Origin: an uncultured Bariatricus sp.
Lineage (GTDB): Bacteria > Bacillota > Clostridia > Lachnospirales > Lachnospiraceae
Direction of reading: 5' to 3'
Assembly: GCA_934307065.1 (NCBI GenBank)
Contig: CAKRCD010000011.1
Location: forward strand, 1-64,000
Length of the DNA stretch: 64,000 bases
The notes below the pieces were generated by a model. That model did not search any database, was not told the origin of the DNA, and worked only from the letters and a program-made list of their open reading frames with translations. Of the stretch, positions 61,320-64,000 are shown one piece after another. Each line of letters starts with the position of its first letter. The stretch's first letter is position 1. The translations under genes and the position numbers were made by a program.

Positions 61320-62384
61320 TTATGGTTCCCGTAGTTTTACTACATTAGCTGCCCTACGTTTGCGGTCCTCATCAGAGGCTGCATAATGCTTTTTGGTGGT
61401 GTTTACGTCTTTATGGCCTAAGACATCGGCTACAAGATAAATATCGCTTGTTTCGCGGTATAGGGCGGTTCCATAGGTGCTTCGCAATTTGTGTGGAGTA
61501 ATTTTCTTGGAAGTTACCTGACTGGCATATTTTTTTACCATATTTTCGATTGCCTGAACACCCATGCGTCGTTTCTGAGTTGACAAAAAAAGTGCATTTT
61601 CATATCCAGACTGTGGTGTGATTAAGGCACGACTATTATCAAGATAATTTTTTAACGAAGTTTCAACTTCATCACCAAAATATACAACTGATTGATTTCC
61701 GCCTTTACGTGTGACGGTAATACAGTTGTTATTAAAATCAATATCTGTCAAATCCAGTCCAACGCATTCGGATACACGGATTCCGGTTCCAAGTAAAAGC
61801 GTCAGAATTGCAATATCCCGGTCTTTGGTTTTCTCATAATAAAGTTTGGCCTGCCCAGAAAGTGTTTCTCCACAATTTTCTACATAATCCAGTAAACGGG
61901 CAACCTCATCGGAATCCATTTTTATAATCGCTTTTTCGTGAAGTTTAGGCATGTTTACCAATAAGGTAGGGTTTTTATGGATAAGCTCTCTTTTGTAATA
62001 ATAGGCATAAAAACTTCGTAAAGAAGACATTTTACGGGAAAGTCCTTTTTCTGTATTGGTAACAAGCCTCTGATTAGAAGACTGATATACCTTTAAATAT
62101 TCCTGATATTCCTCAATATCCAGAGGAGTCAAATCTTCTAAATCAGTGATACGAAAATCTGTCATCTGAAAATCCTTGAATTTTGGATTTGTTTCTAACA
62201 GAAATTGAAAAAACACACGGATATCATATGCATAAGAAATTCGTGTTCTCGGTGAACTGGTTGGTTCAATAGAACGAAAATAATCTTTCGCAAATTCCGG
62301 TAAGGTATTCAGTACACCACGTAGTTTAATCGTATTATCAATATATACTTGTTTTTGATAACTATTGCTGGATTCACCTGACAT
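61320..62384 (-). CDS. Tyrosine recombinase (Xer-like, possibly XerS-type)
   Basis: A 354-residue site-specific recombinase. The N-terminal SAM-like domain spans about 30-155. The catalytic set is Arg in GTGIRVSECVGL, Lys in VTRKGGNQSVV, HKLRSTYG, LGHKDVNTT and the Tyr nucleophile in KKHYA. It is longer than XerC/XerD (about 300 residues) and close to single-recombinase XerS in length. No phage genes adjoin, so a chromosomal role in dimer resolution is more likely than integration. ATG 62384 follows AAGGGGG; an earlier in-frame ATG is not needed. Confidence 0.85.
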   Translation of the reverse strand: MSGESSNSYQKQVYIDNTIKLRGVLNTLPEFAKDYFRSIEPTSSPRTRISYAYDIRVFFQFLLETNPKFKDFQMTDFRITDLEDLTPLDIEEYQEYLKVYQSSNQRLVTNTEKGLSRKMSSLRSFYAYYYKRELIHKNPTLLVNMPKLHEKAIIKMDSDEVARLLDYVENCGETLSGQAKLYYEKTKDRDIAILTLLLGTGIRVSECVGLDLTDIDFNNNCITVTRKGGNQSVVYFGDEVETSLKNYLDNSRALITPQSGYENALFLSTQKRRMGVQAIENMVKKYASQVTSKKITPHKLRSTYGTALYRETSDIYLVADVLGHKDVNTTKKHYAASDEDRKRRAANVVKLREP

Positions 62385-62411
62385 TTTAGGTCCCCCTTTA
62401 TATAAAATCAT

Positions 62412-62471
62412 AAAAAGAGATACATCTATTGGATAAATCTGTATTTGTCTTATAGATTGGTATCTCTTTCT
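62412..62471 (-). terminator. Terminator after the sppA-RDD genes
   Basis: On the minus strand a stem of about 16 bp (agagatac plus atctat against atagat plus gtatctct, with a 2-base bulge) and a 22-base loop ends in TTTTT. It lies between the RDD gene and the recombinase gene. Confidence 0.7.
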
Positions 62472-62547
62472 AAGATATAATAATTGGTATGTTTTGTCAA
62501 ATTATTATATAATTGTTTCCTGCTTATCAAATTATTAAATTATCTTT

Positions 62548-63174
62548 TTATTTTTTGTAGATTACTCTTGTGTCGCTCAGCATATCGTGCAGAGCTGCTT
62601 TATCCTGATTTGCTATAGCACAAAAGTAACCAATATATAAAATTATTTTTGATAAAAATCTTCCAATGGTTTCACGGTATAAAATATCAAAAAAAGAATA
62701 TTTTTCCGACAAATCAGCGGATACTACACGAATTTTTAACAGACGTTTTCCTAATGTAGCACCGGTAAAGTATGTCATTAAAACAAAATAGGCAACGCGC
62801 ATGATATAGAGAAAAATATCACTTAATGAATACTGAAACAATATTTCATTGGACAGAAAATCTAAGCCAACAATATGCACGGCAATGAATAAAATGATTC
62901 GGATAATTAAAAGTCCAACAAATAAAATCAGATTGTCAATAACATATGCAAATAGTCGTACACCAAACCCAGCATACTGTTCTGCTGATGGCATTGCTGT
63001 ACCATATTCAGTATTGTTGGTATTTGTACTACTGCTGTTCTTATCAGTGCTCTCTGAAGGAATGAATGTAGGCATCGTATTTGCCGACTCAGGAGAAAAG
63101 TTATCGGATGGATTGTCTACATAATGATATCCGGATGTAAACAGATTATCGTCATTAGTGTAATTGTTCTGCAT
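62548..63174 (-). CDS. RDD family membrane protein
   Basis: A 208-residue protein. A polar, Asn/Ser/Thr-rich N-terminal 65 residues precede the RDD domain: GFGVRLFAYVIDNLILFVGLL (R and D of the name motif), then GATLGKRLLKIRVVSADLS, with three membrane helices. Function of the family is unsettled (proposed ion exchange or regulation). Its start overlaps the end of sppA by 20 bases, so the two are translationally coupled. Confidence 0.85.
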   Translation of the reverse strand: MQNNYTNDDNLFTSGYHYVDNPSDNFSPESANTMPTFIPSESTDKNSSSTNTNNTEYGTAMPSAEQYAGFGVRLFAYVIDNLILFVGLLIIRIILFIAVHIVGLDFLSNEILFQYSLSDIFLYIMRVAYFVLMTYFTGATLGKRLLKIRVVSADLSEKYSFFDILYRETIGRFLSKIILYIGYFCAIANQDKAALHDMLSDTRVIYKK

Positions 63175-64000
63175 AGTACATTAACACCCCACTCTCCATT
63201 TCTTCGGCCTTTTCAGATAAAATCTGAGATTCTGATTTTGGAAGGCTATTTGTTATCTTTGAAAAGATAGATGCAAAAATATTTTCTTCTGTTTCTGGCT
63301 GATACAGGTCATATACACCAAAGTATGAGCACATTTCATTTGTCATTTCATCATAAGAACTGATTTCATCAATTAAGCCATTGGATAGAGCCTGATTAGC
63401 TGTATAAGTACGTCCATCAGCCAGCTTTTTAACCGTTTCAACATCCATATTGCGTCCCAAAGCTACCTTGTCAACGAAAGATTCATAACTTTCCGCAATT
63501 TGTTCCTGATAGATGGAAATCTGTTCATCTGTGAGCAGACTACTGTCTTTGTTAGCGCCGCTTGTGATGCTTACATAGCGGATACCAAGTTTCTCATATA
63601 GACCGGATAAGTCATATGTAGAGAGAATGACACCGATAGAACCAGTTGTAGTATTCTTATTGGCATATATCTTGTCGGAAGCCATTGATATCATATATCC
63701 GCCCGAAGCCGCATAATGTGCCATATATGTCCAAATAGGTCTTCCGGTTTCTTTATATTCCATAAGCTTGTCATATAATTCTTCTGATTCATAGACAGTC
63801 CCACCGGGAGAATCAACATATAACAAAATTCCAGCATTATTTTCATCATCCATTAAATCGTCGATATAGGACATGGTTGTATTATGCTGATATCCTTCTG
63901 CTGTTTCAAAAATACTTGTGGAGGTCTGTTGCTGTATCGTTCCGGTTACTTGCACAACAGCAATATAGGATTCTTCTGGAAAGTCCTCCGAATCTGTAAA
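63155..64000 (-). CDS. sppA: Signal peptide peptidase SppA (5' end cut by window edge)
   Basis: The frame is open from base 64000 down to the stop at 63155, so 281 C-terminal residues are visible. The protein is a membrane serine peptidase with a Ser-Lys dyad. LLYVDSPGGTVYESEELYDKL is the ClpP/crotonase-like core. YAASGGYMISMASDKIYA contains the catalytic Ser, and the SGANKDSSLL segment contains the likely catalytic Lys. A GTG at 63955 is internal: the residues before it (DFPEESYIAVVQVTG) are clearly protein. The N-terminal membrane anchor lies beyond the window. Confidence 0.92.
   Translation of the reverse strand, partial: FTDSEDFPEESYIAVVQVTGTIQQQTSTSIFETAEGYQHNTTMSYIDDLMDDENNAGILLYVDSPGGTVYESEELYDKLMEYKETGRPIWTYMAHYAASGGYMISMASDKIYANKNTTTGSIGVILSTYDLSGLYEKLGIRYVSITSGANKDSSLLTDEQISIYQEQIAESYESFVDKVALGRNMDVETVKKLADGRTYTANQALSNGLIDEISSYDEMTNEMCSYFGVYDLYQPETEENIFASIFSKITNSLPKSESQILSEKAEEMESGVLMYYAEQLH

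Noticed and set aside
61320..62384. Integrase marking a prophage or integrative element
   Set aside because: No phage, transfer or tRNA-attachment features adjoin. The neighbours are ordinary chromosomal genes.

Overview
The window is a bacterial chromosome segment of low to moderate GC from a spore-forming anaerobe of the Clostridia, most likely a Lachnospiraceae. The evidence is an alpha/beta small acid-soluble spore protein with a sigma-G-like promoter, a SpoIID-like/peptidoglycan-binding protein, a selenocysteine-containing glycine reductase operon (Stickland metabolism), the DUF5717/DUF5716 pair that I associate with Lachnospiraceae, and firmicute-type gene orders (rpmB-yloU-yloV-recG, mutS-mutL-miaA, mreBCD-mrdA-minCDE-rodA, ylmE-sepF-ylmH-lspA-rluD). 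Nearly all of it looks like core chromosome. I see no prophage, IS element, rRNA or CRISPR array.

Layout. 1-4650: end of rpmB, then the Asp23-like gene, the DAK/FakA-like kinase, recG and a tRNA-Thr(CGU). 4700-8300 (minus strand): spore protein ssp, a DUF1275 membrane protein, a SpoIID-like/PG-binding protein and a PLP aminotransferase. 8390-13783: a promoter and a three-gene operon of uncharacterised proteins: a 1094-residue beta/helical-repeat protein, a divergent Hsp70/actin-like ATPase and a helical-repeat protein. This is the best candidate for an undescribed system. 13890-22210: glycine riboswitch with terminator, then grdX-grdE-grdB-trxB-trxA-grdA-grdC-grdD. GrdB and GrdA each need an in-frame UGA read as selenocysteine. 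Glycine would switch on its own reduction to acetyl phosphate, with electrons passing NADPH to TrxB to TrxA to GrdA.

22200-31010: a split ThrE-type exporter, gltX, a UvrD-like helicase, DUF1292, an orphan sugar-binding lipoprotein, DUF5662, miaB and a CmpB-like membrane protein. 31018-40930: mutS-mutL-miaA, a PLP lyase-like protein and two FAD oxidoreductases. 41111-51355: radC, then the cell-shape and division-site block mreB-mreC-mreD-mrdA-minC-minD-minE-rodA, followed by mgsA (with the usual catalytic Asp replaced by Gln) and a lipoprotein D,D-carboxypeptidase. 51452-60555: DUF378, a radical SAM protein, a HlyD-like membrane protein, ylmE-sepF-ylmH-lspA-rluD, a cytidylate-kinase-like protein, dtd and a PepV-type dipeptidase. 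60681-64000 (minus strand): a flavodoxin-like protein, a 354-residue tyrosine recombinase, an RDD membrane protein and a truncated sppA at the edge.

The selenocysteine machinery (selA, selB, selC, selD) is not in the window and must lie elsewhere. All family assignments come from reading the sequence and recalling families; no database search was run.
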